From Streptomyces venezuelae (GTDB taxonomy: Bacteria; Actinomycetota; Actinomycetes; Streptomycetales; Streptomycetaceae), in assembly GCF_008642275.1 (NCBI RefSeq), contig NZ_CP029189.1, forward strand, positions 4,624,501 through 4,688,500: a DNA stretch of 64,000 bases, read 5' to 3'. The notes beneath the pieces were generated by a model that made no database searches, was not told the DNA's origin, and saw nothing but the letters and a program-made list of their open reading frames with translations. This document shows, in pieces, positions 52,637 to 62,266 of this stretch (position 1 is its first letter; every line of letters starts with the position of its first letter). The translations under genes and the position numbers were made by a program.

Positions 52637-53896
52637 GTGAGGACGGACAGTAAGCGGCGGAGAAGGTCCCTGGTGGCCATATCCGCCGTTCTCGGTGGGG
52701 TACTGATGCTCTCGGCGTGCGGCGGCGGGGACGACGACAAGCCCAAGGGCAAGGGCGATTCCGCCAGTGCCCAGGCGGACGTCGACGCGGCGGCGGCCAA
52801 GGACGCGGCCAAGGCCAAGATAACCATCACGCCGAAGGACGGCGCCACGAACGTCGGCCTGAACGACGCGGCCAACGTAGCCGTCACCGACGGCACCCTC
52901 ACCCTGGTCGAGCTGAAGACCAGCGAGGGCACGGCCGTGCCCGGCAAGATCGCCGCCGACGGCAAGAGCTGGAAGCCCGACGGCGCACTGAAGCGCTCCA
53001 CGAAGTACGCGCTGGCGGCGACCGCCAAGGACGCCGACGGCAAGGAAGCGCACGAGAACGCCTCCTTCACCACCGTCTCCCCGGAGAACAGCTTCGTCGG
53101 CTCGTTCGTCCCGGACGAGGGCCAGACGGTCGGCGTGGGCATGCCGGTCTCGATCACCTTCAACAAGCCGATCCAGGACAAGAAGGCCGTCCAGGCGGCC
53201 ATCTCGGTCAGCTCCAGCAGCGGCCAGGAAGTCGTCGGCCACTGGTTCGGCGCGCAGCGCCTGGACTTCCGCCCGGAGCAGTACTGGCAGGCGAACTCCA
53301 CCGTCACCATGAAGCTGGCGCTGGAAGGCGTCCAGGGCGCTCCCGGCGTCCAGGGCGTCCAGAACAAGACCGTCACCTTCAAGATCGGCCGCAGCCAGGT
53401 CTCCACGGTCGACACGAAGACCAAGAAGATGACGGTCACCCGGGACGGCGCGGTCATCAAGACCATCCCGATCTCGGCGGGTTCCCCGGACAACCCGACC
53501 TACAACGGTCAGATGGTGATCTCCGAGAAGTTCAAGGAGACCCGCATGGACGGCTCCACCGTCGGCTTCAAGGACAGTGAGGGCAAGGGCGAGTACGACA
53601 TCAAGGACGTCCCGCACGCCATGCGCCTGTCCCAGTCGGGCACCTTCCTCCACGGCAACTACTGGGGCGCCGACTCGGTCTTCGGCAGCGCGAACACCAG
53701 CCACGGCTGCGTCGGCCTGAACGACGTCAAGGGCGCGGGCGACCCGAACCAGCCCGCCGCCTGGTTCTACGACAACTCGCTCATCGGCGACGTGGTCACC
53801 GTGGTCAACTCCCCCGACAAGACCATCAAGCCCGACAACGGCCTCAACGGCTGGAACATGGGCTGGGCGGAGTGGAAGGCCGGCTCGGCCGCCTGA
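52637..53896 (+). CDS. L,D-transpeptidase lipoprotein with Ig-like domains
   Basis: A 419-aa exported enzyme. Lipobox LSAC near residue 25, a Lys/Asp/Ala linker, two Ig-like domains (about 55-255, including ITPKDGATNVGL and FNKPIQDKKA) and a C-terminal YkuD domain with FLHGNYWG and the intact SHGCVGLND catalytic motif (near 358). It forms 3-3 peptidoglycan cross-links. GTG 52637 with GGAG 5 nt upstream is preferred to ATG 52625. A terminator follows. Confidence 0.92.
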   Translation: MRTDSKRRRRSLVAISAVLGGVLMLSACGGGDDDKPKGKGDSASAQADVDAAAAKDAAKAKITITPKDGATNVGLNDAANVAVTDGTLTLVELKTSEGTAVPGKIAADGKSWKPDGALKRSTKYALAATAKDADGKEAHENASFTTVSPENSFVGSFVPDEGQTVGVGMPVSITFNKPIQDKKAVQAAISVSSSSGQEVVGHWFGAQRLDFRPEQYWQANSTVTMKLALEGVQGAPGVQGVQNKTVTFKIGRSQVSTVDTKTKKMTVTRDGAVIKTIPISAGSPDNPTYNGQMVISEKFKETRMDGSTVGFKDSEGKGEYDIKDVPHAMRLSQSGTFLHGNYWGADSVFGSANTSHGCVGLNDVKGAGDPNQPAAWFYDNSLIGDVVTVVNSPDKTIKPDNGLNGWNMGWAEWKAGSAA

Positions 53897-53922
53897 CCAC
53901 CCGGCTGCGCACCGCGCACCAC

Positions 53923-53958
53923 GAACGGCGGGGATCCCTCACGGGGTCCCCGCCGTTC
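53923..53958 (+). terminator. terminator after the L,D-transpeptidase gene
   Basis: 16-bp stem with one G-T wobble (53923-53938 with 53943-53958), 4-nt loop. Confidence 0.85.
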
Positions 53959-54008
53959 GGCGTGAAACCCCCCGGTCCGACCACACGTGATCACCTACTG
54001 TCCCCGGT

Positions 54009-54968
54009 ATGACCATCCGCGCGCTGCCGCTGCCCCCGACCGACGCCCAGATCGACACCTGGACCGCGGTCCTCACCGCCGCCCGGGCCGCCGACCTGCC
54101 GCGGGTACCACCACCCGCCCGGACGGAGGTGGCCGGACGGCTGCGCGTGACACCGGCACGCGGCCGCGCCGCACTCTGGGCCGCGGACGCGGGAACGGGC
54201 ATCGCCGCGCTGATCCTGTTCAGGGACGAGGCCAACGCGCACACCGCCTTCCTCGACGTGCTCGCCGTCCACCCGGACGCCCGGCGCCGCGGCCTGGGCC
54301 GCGCCCTGTGGGAACAGGTCCGCACCGAGCTGCTGGCCCACGGCCGGACCTCGGTCTCGACCCTGGTGGACCTGGGCGGACCGGGGCAGGCCTTCGCGGA
54401 GTCCCTCGGCTTCGTGAACGTCCTGCCCATGGCCTGGTACGAACAGGACGTGACGCGGCAGCCGCCCCCGGCCGCCGCCCCGGTCCCCGGGTACGAGCTG
54501 CGCGCCTGGCACGGCCTGGTGCCCGACGACTGGGCCGCGCCGCTGGCCACGGCCCACGGGGCGATGGAGGACGCGCCCACGGGCGACATCGACGAGAAGA
54601 GCGAGACCTGGACGCCGGACAGGCTCCACGCCGCGCACCGGCTGATCCTGGACCGGGGCGGCGAGATCACCACCGTCGCCGCGGTCACCGGCACCGGTGA
54701 GGTGGCCGCGTACACCGAACTGGTCCTGCCCGATCCGGCCGGGCCGCGCGCCCTGCAGTACGACACCGTGGTCGCCCCCGCCCACCGGGGCCGCGGCCTG
54801 GGCCGCGCGGTCAAGCTGCACATGCTCGAACTGGCCCGCCGCCGGTATCCGGACCTGGGCCGGATCGCCACCACGGTGGCCGACGAGAACACCGCGATGC
54901 GGGCGGTCAACGAAGGCCTCGGCTACCGCCTCGACCGCCCCGCCGCGTACTACCAGCTCAGCCTGTAG
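54009..54968 (+). CDS. tandem-GNAT N-acetyltransferase
   Basis: A 319-aa protein with two GNAT domains (about 1-145 and 160-319), each with an acetyl-CoA loop (ARRRGLGRALWEQV and HRGRGLGRAVKLHM). The two-domain form resembles mycothiol synthase and related enzymes, but the substrate is unknown. TACTGT (53996-54001) ends 7 nt before the ATG (leaderless). Its 3' end overlaps the convergent XRE gene by 11 nt. Confidence 0.88.
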   Translation: MTIRALPLPPTDAQIDTWTAVLTAARAADLPRVPPPARTEVAGRLRVTPARGRAALWAADAGTGIAALILFRDEANAHTAFLDVLAVHPDARRRGLGRALWEQVRTELLAHGRTSVSTLVDLGGPGQAFAESLGFVNVLPMAWYEQDVTRQPPPAAAPVPGYELRAWHGLVPDDWAAPLATAHGAMEDAPTGDIDEKSETWTPDRLHAAHRLILDRGGEITTVAAVTGTGEVAAYTELVLPDPAGPRALQYDTVVAPAHRGRGLGRAVKLHMLELARRRYPDLGRIATTVADENTAMRAVNEGLGYRLDRPAAYYQLSL

Positions 54969-55842
54969 CCGCCGGGTTCCGCACCCCGGCCCCCTCGGAC
55001 GGGGTCGACCACGAGGCCAGCAGACGCAGGGCGTCCGCCGAGGGGGAGCCGGGGACGGCGTGGAAGGTGACCAGGGACTGCGCCGGGTCGTCCGGCAGCT
55101 TCAGCGTCTCGAACGACAGCCGCAGCTCACCCACCAGCGGGTGCCGCAGCAGCTTCTCACCGTGCGTCTTGTCCGCCACCGTGTGCGCCGCCCACAGCCG
55201 CCGGAACTCCTCGTTCTTCACCGACAGCTCCCCGACCAGCGCCGACAACTGCTCGTCGTCCGGGTGCTGGCCCGCGTACATCCGCAGGTTGCTCACCACC
55301 TCGCAGGCCCGGCACTCCCACTCCCCGTACAGCTCCGCCGTCGCCGGATCCAGGAACACCAGCCGCACCAGGTTCCGCTCGGCGGCCGGCAGCGCCCCGA
55401 AGTCCCCGAAGACCGCCGCCGCCAGCCGGTTCCAGCCGATGACGTCCTGCCGGTGCCCCACCAGGTACGCCGGTACGCCGTACATCGCGTCCATCAGCGT
55501 GCGCAGCTCCGGCCGGACCTGCTGAGGGCGCCGGCTGTGGCGGCGCCGGTGCGCCTTCGGCCGCGCCAGGTCCATCAGGTGCGCCCGTTCGCTCCCGTCC
55601 AGGCGCAGGGCCCGCGCGAGCGCGTCCAGTACCTCCACCGACACGTTGTGCCCGTCGCGCTGCTCCAGCCGCGTGTAGTAGGCGACCGACACCCCTGCCA
55701 GCTGCGCCAGTTCCTCGCGGCGCAGCCCGGGCACGCGCCGGCGGCGCCCGTGGTCGGGCAGGCCCACGTCCTCGGGGCGCAACCGCGCACGGCGGGAGCG
55801 GAGGAACTCGCCGAGGCAGGCTCGCTGATCAAGCTGGTCCAT
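54958..55842 (-). CDS. XRE regulator with MmyB-like ligand domain
   Basis: A 294-aa regulator: helix-turn-helix (about 25-85, [21 protein letters not shown]) and a C-terminal MmyB-like domain (about 115-280, [33 protein letters not shown]). Such regulators usually control a divergent oxidoreductase gene; here the alcohol dehydrogenase at 56007 is divergent. The ATG at 55842 is chosen at the family start. Confidence 0.9.
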   Translation of the reverse strand: MDQLDQRACLGEFLRSRRARLRPEDVGLPDHGRRRRVPGLRREELAQLAGVSVAYYTRLEQRDGHNVSVEVLDALARALRLDGSERAHLMDLARPKAHRRRHSRRPQQVRPELRTLMDAMYGVPAYLVGHRQDVIGWNRLAAAVFGDFGALPAAERNLVRLVFLDPATAELYGEWECRACEVVSNLRMYAGQHPDDEQLSALVGELSVKNEEFRRLWAAHTVADKTHGEKLLRHPLVGELRLSFETLKLPDDPAQSLVTFHAVPGSPSADALRLLASWSTPSEGAGVRNPAATG

Positions 55843-56006
55843 CCCGTCAGTATCCCCGGGCGGCGCGCCGCGGTGCAGGCGTGAGCCTGACCCCGCCAGG
55901 AGTAGGTTCGCCAGGCGTAGGCAGGACAGGGGGATGGCTGCCTTCCGGACGAACCGGCAGCGTGGGGGCCACCGCAGAGGCACGACCCCGTTCGAGGAGC
56001 ACACCC

Positions 56007-57107
56007 ATGTCCGCCACCCAGACCGCCCGTTCGACGCAGGCCGCCATCGGCGCCCACACCCCCCGGGGCACTCGGGTCGCCGCCTACGCCGCCCCCGCGG
56101 CCAAGGCCCCGCTGGAGCGCACCACCATCACGCGCCGTCCCGTCGGCGAGCACGACGTCCTCATCGACATCAAGTACTCCGGCATCTGCCACTCCGACAT
56201 CCACCAGGTGCGCGACGGCTGGGGCGAGGGCATCTACCCGATGGTCCCCGGCCACGAGATCGCCGGGGTCGTCTGCGAAGTCGGCCCGTCCGTCACCCGG
56301 TTCTCCGTCGGGGACCGGGTCGGCGTCGGCTGCTTCGTCGACTCCTGCCGCCGCTGCGCGTACTGCCTGCGCGGCCAGGAACAGTTCTGCGCCGAGGGCA
56401 TGACCGGCACCTACAACGCCCTCGACCGCAACGGCGAGCCCACGTACGGCGGTTACTCCACCCACCTCGTCGTCGACGAGAAGTACACCGTGCGCATCCC
56501 CGACGGCCTCGGCCTCGACGTCGCCGCCCCGCTGCTGTGCGCCGGCATCACCCTCTACTCGCCGCTGAAGCACTGGCAGGCGGGCCCCGGCAAGAAGGTC
56601 GCGGTCGTCGGCCTCGGCGGCCTCGGCCACCTCGGCGTGAAGATCGCGCACGCGCTCGGCGCGGAGGTCACCGTCCTGTCGCAGACCCTGCGCAAGCGGG
56701 AGGACGGCCTGAAGCTGGGCGCCACCCACTTCCACGCCACCGGCGACGAGGCCACCTTCGAGGAACTGGCCGGCCGCTTCGACCTGATCCTGTCCACCGT
56801 CTCCGCCCCGCTCGGCCTGGACGCCTACCTGGGCCTGCTGAAGGTCGACGGCGCACTGGTGAACGTCGGCGCCCCGGAGGAACCCGTCGCCCTCAACCTG
56901 TTCTCCGTCATCGGCGGCCGCAAGACCCTCGCCGGATCGATGATCGGCGGGATCGCCGAGACCCAGGAGATGCTGGACTTCTGCGCCGAGCACGGACTGG
57001 GCTCGGAGATCGAGCTGATCGCCGCCGGGCAGATCAACGAGGCGTACGAGCGGGTGCTGGCGAGCGACGTGCGCTACCGCTTCGTGATCGACGCCTCGAC
57101 GATCTGA
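56007..57107 (+). CDS. zinc-dependent alcohol dehydrogenase (YahK/cinnamyl-type)
   Basis: A 366-aa NADP-type medium-chain dehydrogenase. Catalytic zinc: ICHSD, the PGHEIAG His and a later Cys. The structural zinc site is [12 protein letters not shown]...QFC. The cofactor motif is [10 protein letters not shown]. It oxidises or reduces aldehydes and alcohols; substrate unknown. GAGGAG precedes the ATG. Probably controlled by the divergent XRE regulator. Confidence 0.92.
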   Translation: MSATQTARSTQAAIGAHTPRGTRVAAYAAPAAKAPLERTTITRRPVGEHDVLIDIKYSGICHSDIHQVRDGWGEGIYPMVPGHEIAGVVCEVGPSVTRFSVGDRVGVGCFVDSCRRCAYCLRGQEQFCAEGMTGTYNALDRNGEPTYGGYSTHLVVDEKYTVRIPDGLGLDVAAPLLCAGITLYSPLKHWQAGPGKKVAVVGLGGLGHLGVKIAHALGAEVTVLSQTLRKREDGLKLGATHFHATGDEATFEELAGRFDLILSTVSAPLGLDAYLGLLKVDGALVNVGAPEEPVALNLFSVIGGRKTLAGSMIGGIAETQEMLDFCAEHGLGSEIELIAAGQINEAYERVLASDVRYRFVIDASTI

Positions 57108-57124
57108 CCCGGAGCGGCCCGGCC

Positions 57125-57155
57125 GGCCCGGTCCCCCGCGCGGGGAGACCGGGCC
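57125..57155. terminator. terminator between alcohol dehydrogenase and msrA
   Basis: 15-bp stem with a single-base bulge, arms 57125-57139 and 57140-57155, self-complementary at the centre. Confidence 0.75.
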
Positions 57156-57237
57156 CGGTCAGCGCACCCAAGAGGCGGTCAGGCCCTCGTACGCGGTGCC
57201 GGCGACGGGCCGGCGACGCGTACGACCACGCGGTCGC

Positions 57238-57906
57238 TCACGCCCCGGGGGCCTTGGCCACGCCGATCGGGCAGGCCACGCCCGTGCCGCCGATGCCGCA
57301 GTAGCCGCCCGGGTTCTTGTCCAGGTACTGCTGGTGGGGTGCCTCCGCGGGCCAGAAGGGGCGCTCCGCGGCCGGCAGCACCGCCGTGGTGATCGGGCCG
57401 TAGCCCGAGGAGGCCAGGACCTCCTGGTAGGCGGCGCGGGAGGCCTCCGCCGTCTCCTGCTGCTCGGGGGAGTGGGTGTAGACCGCCGAGCGGTACTGGG
57501 TGCCGACGTCGTTGCCCTGGCGGAAGCCCTGGGTGGGGTCGTGGGACTCCCAGAACACCTTCAGCAGGGCGGCGTAGGAGACCTGGGACGGGTCGAAGAC
57601 CACGCGGACCACCTCGGTGTGACCGGTCAGACCCGAGCAGACCTCCTCGTAGGTCGGATTCTCGGTGAAGCCGCCCTGGTAGCCGGCCAGCGTGGTCCAG
57701 ACCCCGGGGGTCTGCCAGAACTTGCGCTCCGCACCCCAGAAACAGCCCAGACCGAAGTCGGCGACTTCCAGGTGCGCGGGGTAGGGGCCGGACAGCGGGT
57801 TGCCCAGCACGGTGTGCCGGTCGGGCACGGCGAACAGCGGCTCCGCGCGGCCCGTCAGGGCCTCCTCGCGGGTGGGGAGCTCGGGCGTACGGCGGTACGA
57901 GAACAT
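57238..57906 (-). CDS. msrA: peptide-methionine (S)-S-oxide reductase MsrA
   Basis: A 222-aa repair enzyme reducing methionine sulfoxide. The active-site motif GCFWGAER (near residue 55), conserved [16 protein letters not shown] and QYRSAVY, and a resolving-Cys-rich tail ([16 protein letters not shown]) are seen. GAGG precedes the ATG. An N-terminal extension of ~45 residues is typical of actinobacterial MsrA. Confidence 0.95.
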   Translation of the reverse strand: MFSYRRTPELPTREEALTGRAEPLFAVPDRHTVLGNPLSGPYPAHLEVADFGLGCFWGAERKFWQTPGVWTTLAGYQGGFTENPTYEEVCSGLTGHTEVVRVVFDPSQVSYAALLKVFWESHDPTQGFRQGNDVGTQYRSAVYTHSPEQQETAEASRAAYQEVLASSGYGPITTAVLPAAERPFWPAEAPHQQYLDKNPGGYCGIGGTGVACPIGVAKAPGA

Positions 57907-57937
57907 GGATCGCCTCCTTGTGGGAGTGACAACGTGC

Positions 57938-57971
57938 GGAGGGCGGGCCGGGATTCCCCGGCCCGCCCTCC
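57938..57971 (-). terminator. terminator of the M48/TPR gene pair
   Basis: Perfect 15-bp stem (57938-57952 with 57957-57971), 4-nt loop, 13 bp past the stop of the gene at 57985. Confidence 0.88.
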
Positions 57972-57984
57972 GTCCCCGCACCGG

Positions 57985-59145
57985 TCAGAGACCCGGCGTG
58001 GTCACGCCCACCGCCCAGTCCCGGGCGTACAGGTACCGGCGCTTCGGCGAGCCCGCGTAGGACCACGGCAGGCAGCCGATGTACCCGTCGATGTACCGGA
58101 ACTGCTCGACGGCCTCGGCGTCACGGTCCTGCCAGAAGAGCAGGTACGCCAGGATGTGCCGCATGCCCGTCGTCCCCGGGTGGTCGTCGCCCGCAGCCGC
58201 CAGGTCCAGCAGCGCCGCGTCCACCGCCGCGACGATCTCCGGCTCCTTGAAGAACGTCTCCGCGGCCAGGTCGTCCTCGTGCGTCTCCTGCTCGAAGTAC
58301 GCGATCAGCGGCAGCCGCGAGAACAGCTCACCGGGCTCCCCGGCAGCCGCCGACTCTCGCGCGAAGGCCAGCGCCAGCTCGTGCGAGCCGCGCCACTTCT
58401 GGCACCAGTACTGCAGTGCGCTGACGTGCGCCCACAGCACCTTCGGATCGCGCTCGACGATCTTCGCCCACAGGTCGCGGTACCGCTCGTGCGAGTAGCC
58501 CAGGCCCTGCCCGATCGGCTGCTCCACGATGTACGGGGTCGGGTCCGCCGGGTCGGCGAGGCGCTGGGCCGCGTGGGCGGCCTCCTGCGCCTTGACCAGC
58601 AGATCGCGGAAGAGCCGGAACTGCTCCTGCGTGGTGCGGCTGCCCGACTGGGAGCCGCGCACGTTCCACGCCACCTGGATCGCGGTGTCGGCGTCGACCA
58701 GGGCCGCCGTCGGGTCCGTGGGCCGCGCCGCACGCCAGGCCAGCAGCCACGCGTCGTCCTCGGCGGCCTCCTCGGCCAGCGGGCGGACCCGCTCCATGCG
58801 CTCGTGCCAGTTCTTCCCGGCCGCCTCGACGTAGGCGGCTGCCGCCTCCCAGTCGCCCGACCGGACCGCCTCCAGGACGGCGGTCTGCTCCGGCGGCACC
58901 GGAGCGGCGTTCTCGGTGTCCAGGTCGGCTTCGGCCACGAACCCCAGAGCGACGACCGCGGCCGCCTTCCCGGCCTTCTCCTCGGCCTCGATCGCCTCGG
59001 TTTCGGCGTTCAGGGCCTCGGTCCGGCCCTCGATGACGGCGATCTCCGCCTCCAGCCGCTTCGCCTTGCGGATGAAGTAGACGCCCCGCAGGAACTTGAA
59101 CGCGCCGAACAGCAGCACGGCGCCCAGGATGTACAGGCCGATCAC
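57985..59145 (-). CDS. membrane-anchored TPR-like protein, paralogue of the gene at 61082
   Basis: A 386-aa protein with an N-terminal TM (1-22), a coiled-coil-like Glu/Ala/Lys stretch (28-62), and a helical TPR-like domain. Trp/Tyr-rich motifs (KVLWAHVSALQYWCQKWRGS; YIDGYIGCLPWSYAGSPKR) recur in the gene at 61082. It starts with GTG overlapping the M48 protease stop by 4 nt, so the two are translated together and their products probably interact. Confidence 0.82.
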   Translation of the reverse strand: MIGLYILGAVLLFGAFKFLRGVYFIRKAKRLEAEIAVIEGRTEALNAETEAIEAEEKAGKAAAVVALGFVAEADLDTENAAPVPPEQTAVLEAVRSGDWEAAAAYVEAAGKNWHERMERVRPLAEEAAEDDAWLLAWRAARPTDPTAALVDADTAIQVAWNVRGSQSGSRTTQEQFRLFRDLLVKAQEAAHAAQRLADPADPTPYIVEQPIGQGLGYSHERYRDLWAKIVERDPKVLWAHVSALQYWCQKWRGSHELALAFARESAAAGEPGELFSRLPLIAYFEQETHEDDLAAETFFKEPEIVAAVDAALLDLAAAGDDHPGTTGMRHILAYLLFWQDRDAEAVEQFRYIDGYIGCLPWSYAGSPKRRYLYARDWAVGVTTPGL

Positions 59146-60740
59146 GGGGCAAGCACCAGCTTTCGCAGGGATTCGGTCTCCGGCAGGTCGGCGACGGCCG
59201 CGTCCAGGGCGGCGCCCAGACGGTCCTCGAAGCCGTCGGCCGGGTAGCGCAGAGCGGCCGAGTCGGACCAGGACAGCTGCCAGCGGGCGGCGCCGCGGGC
59301 CGTCAGCTCGACGGTGACCAGCTGGTTCAGCGCCCGCCGGACGACCGGGCGGGCGAACTCACGGGCCGTGCGGCCGGTGGCGGCCTGCGCCTCTTCCGAC
59401 TTCGGGAACCGGTCGGCGATGCGCCAGCGCACCGCCGGGTCGGCGTCGAACGCGTCCAGCACGGCGTCGAGCCCGGGGCCGGCGCCCTCGGCGGCGAACG
59501 CCTCGCGGACGTCCTCCGCGCCCTGGCCGACGTACAGGGTCATGGACTCGTGGACGAGGTCCTCCCAGTCGAGCCGCTTGAGGGCGAGCGCCTCCGGGGT
59601 GAGCACGGCCTGCTCCAGCGCGGCCAGCGCCGTACCGGCGTCGGCCAGCAGCTCCAGGGCCGGCCGGGCGGCCTGCCCGGCGCGGCCGTCGTCGGGCAGG
59701 GCCTCGATGCGGGCCACGCGCTCGGCGAGCGCCGGGTGGGAGTCGTAGGGGGAGGTGGGCTCGGTCGACAGTTCCTGGCGCAGCTCGTCCAGCTCGGCCG
59801 ACCGCGCGTCCAGGAGCCGGCGCAGGCCGCCGAAGACCTCGCCGGGGCGGGGCAGCAGGCCGGCGCCGACACCGAGGGTGGCGTACGAGCCCATGTAGAA
59901 GTCGTGCGCCGAGCCCAGGGCGTTCAGCTCGCGCAGCGCGGACGCGGCCGAGTCGCGGCCGGCGACCCGGACCGACGCGAGGTCGGCGGCGAGCTCCTGG
60001 CGGCGGGAGGTGGAGCGGGTGGCCCGCATGTAGAAGTTGCCGTACCCGATGTAGATCTTGGCCATGGCGCGGTACATCGCACCCTCGCCCGAGGTGTCGA
60101 CGCCCTTGGCCTTCTTGCCCTTGGCGATCCGCTTCTCGTCCTTGCGCTCCTGCTTCACGCGCTCCTTGGCGACCTTCTTGTCGGCGCGGTCGTGGAAGTA
60201 GCCGATGGTGCGGATCAGCTGCGCGCGGCCGCGGGCGATCAGCGGCGTGAGACGGGTGTCGAAGTTGGCGTAGTGACCCATCTCGTGGGCGAGCACGGCG
60301 CGCAGCTGCATCTCGTCCAGGCCCGTCATCAGGGGCAGGCCGAGGTAGAGGCGGCGGGTGCCGGGCCGCAGGCCCAGCAGCTTCGCGTCCTCGGCGACGG
60401 CCGCGTTCACCTCGTCGATCAGCACGATCTCGTCGGGGGCGCGGGTACCGACCTGCTGCGCGATGTCACGCACGACGGCCCACAGCTCGGGCTCCTGCGC
60501 CTCCCCGACCGTCACACCGGCCGGGGGCTCGCCCTTGGGGGTGCGCAGCATGAACATGCCGCGGACGATCGGGACGGTCAGGACCAGGGAGGCGAGGACC
60601 AGCTTGGCCACGATCGGGCCGTGCAGGTTGGTGACGACGGCGTAGTCGATGGCGCCGAGGGCGGCCAGCAGGAACACGCCGAGCAGATAGAAGCCTGCGA
60701 GCAGGACGAGGGCGCGCAAGGCGCGCAGTGATGCGCCCAT
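59142..60740 (-). CDS. M48-family membrane zinc metallopeptidase
   Basis: A 532-aa membrane protease. It has two N-terminal TMs, a zinc motif HEMGH (VLAHEMGHYANFDTR, near residue 174), the downstream Glu in QELAADLASVR, and a long C-terminal domain of ~200 residues without known motif. M48 proteases act in membrane protein quality control. ATG 60740 follows GGGGGG. It is flanked by two paralogous TPR-like genes. Confidence 0.9.
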   Translation of the reverse strand: MGASLRALRALVLLAGFYLLGVFLLAALGAIDYAVVTNLHGPIVAKLVLASLVLTVPIVRGMFMLRTPKGEPPAGVTVGEAQEPELWAVVRDIAQQVGTRAPDEIVLIDEVNAAVAEDAKLLGLRPGTRRLYLGLPLMTGLDEMQLRAVLAHEMGHYANFDTRLTPLIARGRAQLIRTIGYFHDRADKKVAKERVKQERKDEKRIAKGKKAKGVDTSGEGAMYRAMAKIYIGYGNFYMRATRSTSRRQELAADLASVRVAGRDSAASALRELNALGSAHDFYMGSYATLGVGAGLLPRPGEVFGGLRRLLDARSAELDELRQELSTEPTSPYDSHPALAERVARIEALPDDGRAGQAARPALELLADAGTALAALEQAVLTPEALALKRLDWEDLVHESMTLYVGQGAEDVREAFAAEGAGPGLDAVLDAFDADPAVRWRIADRFPKSEEAQAATGRTAREFARPVVRRALNQLVTVELTARGAARWQLSWSDSAALRYPADGFEDRLGAALDAAVADLPETESLRKLVLAP

Positions 60741-60933
60741 ATGGACAGATCCCCCCACGGGATGAAAGCGGTGTGCCGGAGTCGGTGGCAGGGCAGAAGG
60801 CCGCCACCGCCGCATCATGCGGCCTGTGATTACTTACGGCAACTTTATTGGCCCACGTCGAGGCCCGTCCCGTGGGGTGGGGACACGCGGCGGGGCCCCC
60901 GGGGCGGGCGGGCCGCCGCCCGGCCCGCAGGCA

Positions 60934-61074
60934 CGACGGCGACCCCGCCCGCAAGCACGACGGCGACCCCGCCCGGAGGCACGACGGCGACCCCGCCCGG
61001 AGGCACGTCGGCGACCGGCCCGGAGCCAGTTCGGCGACCCGCCCGGCGGCACTACGGCGACCGGCCCGGGGAAG
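60934..61074. repeat. 24-bp tandem repeat in a 341-bp gene-free stretch
   Basis: Units with core ACGGCGACCCCGCCCG, about six copies; the first three (60934-61005) are nearly exact 24-mers and later ones diverge. It lies in the gap 60741-61081 between the M48 gene and its TPR-like neighbour. No gene is supported here; open frames just reflect the repeat. Confidence 0.88.
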
Positions 61075-61081
61075 AGGCGGA

Positions 61082-62188
61082 CTACCCCGCCAGCGTCGCC
61101 GGCGAGCCGCCGTTCGCCTCGTACCCCGCCACCGCCATCGCCCGGTACACCGCGTACGCCGCAGCCGGGTTCTCCGCCTCCGACCACGGCAGCGCGCCCA
61201 CGTACCCGTCCACGTGCCGCACCTGCTCCATCGCCTCCGCCCACCGCTCCATGCAGACCAGGAACATCAGCAGCAGGTGCCGTACGTGCGCCACCATCGG
61301 GTCGTCCTGCCGTGCCGTCTGCACCGCGTACAGGGCACCCGCCACCGCCCGCGTGACGACCGCGCCCCGGTAGAAGCCCGGGCTCAGCACGATGTCCGGC
61401 TGGTTCTCACGCAGCGCGAACATCGGCAGCGCCGCCAGCAGCGAACCCTGCGGGGCACGCGCCGCGGCCGCGTGCGCGAAGGCGTCGGCCTTCTCCCGCG
61501 AGCCGTGCCACTGCGCGCCCCAGTAGTGCAGCGCCGCGAGGTGGGCGCCCATGTGCTGCGGCGCCCGGTCGACGACCTTCGCCCACAGCTCGTCGAACTC
61601 CGCCTCCGGGTACGCCAGTCCCCGCGCGATCGCCAGCTCCGTGATGTACGGGACCGGGTCCTGCGGAGCCAGCAGCGCAGCCTTGCGGCACGCCTCCCGG
61701 GCCTCCTCCAGGATGATCCGGTGGTCCTCGGAACCCACCCCGCCCGACTGCCGCCACGCCTGCTGCACCAGCAGCTCCGCGTGCACCTGCGCGCCGCCCG
61801 GGTCCTCCTCCGCCTCCAGCCGCCACGCCTTCAGCCACTGCGCGCCCGCCCCGGGCTGCGCCATCAGCTCCAGGGCCGCGGCCCCGCCGAAGGCCTGTAC
61901 GCGCTGCCAGCGCTGCTCGCCCTCCCGAGGGGTCCCGGCGAGCAGCTGCGAGGCCGCCTGCCACCGGCCGGTGAGCCGTACGTTGTCCAGGGCGTCCATC
62001 AGGTCCTGGTCGGGCCCCGGGACGCGGATGTCGAGCTCTTCCTGCGGGTCGAATCCGTAGTCCGCGGGGTCGGCGGCGTCGGGGCTGTCCGGCGTGACCA
62101 GGCGGATACCGCCGTGCCGGCGGCGGATGTACGGACCGACGATGAACACGATCATGAGCATCGCGAACACGAACCACAGAATCTCCAT
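61082..62188 (-). CDS. membrane-anchored TPR-like protein
   Basis: A 368-aa protein with an N-terminal TM (1-20), an acidic linker and a helical domain similar to that of the gene at 57985 (AHLAALHYWGAQWHGSREKA; HVDGYVGALPWSEAENP). No catalytic motif. It precedes the M48 protease gene on the same strand but is separated by the repeat region. Confidence 0.82.
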   Translation of the reverse strand: MEILWFVFAMLMIVFIVGPYIRRRHGGIRLVTPDSPDAADPADYGFDPQEELDIRVPGPDQDLMDALDNVRLTGRWQAASQLLAGTPREGEQRWQRVQAFGGAAALELMAQPGAGAQWLKAWRLEAEEDPGGAQVHAELLVQQAWRQSGGVGSEDHRIILEEAREACRKAALLAPQDPVPYITELAIARGLAYPEAEFDELWAKVVDRAPQHMGAHLAALHYWGAQWHGSREKADAFAHAAAARAPQGSLLAALPMFALRENQPDIVLSPGFYRGAVVTRAVAGALYAVQTARQDDPMVAHVRHLLLMFLVCMERWAEAMEQVRHVDGYVGALPWSEAENPAAAYAVYRAMAVAGYEANGGSPATLAG

Positions 62189-62266
62189 GCCTCCAGCGAA
62201 CCAGACCGAGTGCGAAGCAGGCCAATAGGGGGCCCGTCCGGCCCTGGGCGGGCATAGCATCGGACC

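Noticed and set aside
60934..61074. CRISPR-like array
   Set aside because: Units are contiguous 24-mers without unique spacers, and no cas genes are present. The same holds for the arrays at 5404 and 63461.
60741..61373. Plus-strand open frame across the 24-bp repeats
   Set aside because: The Thr/Pro repeats are a direct result of the DNA repeat, and the frame continues antisense into the TPR-like gene.
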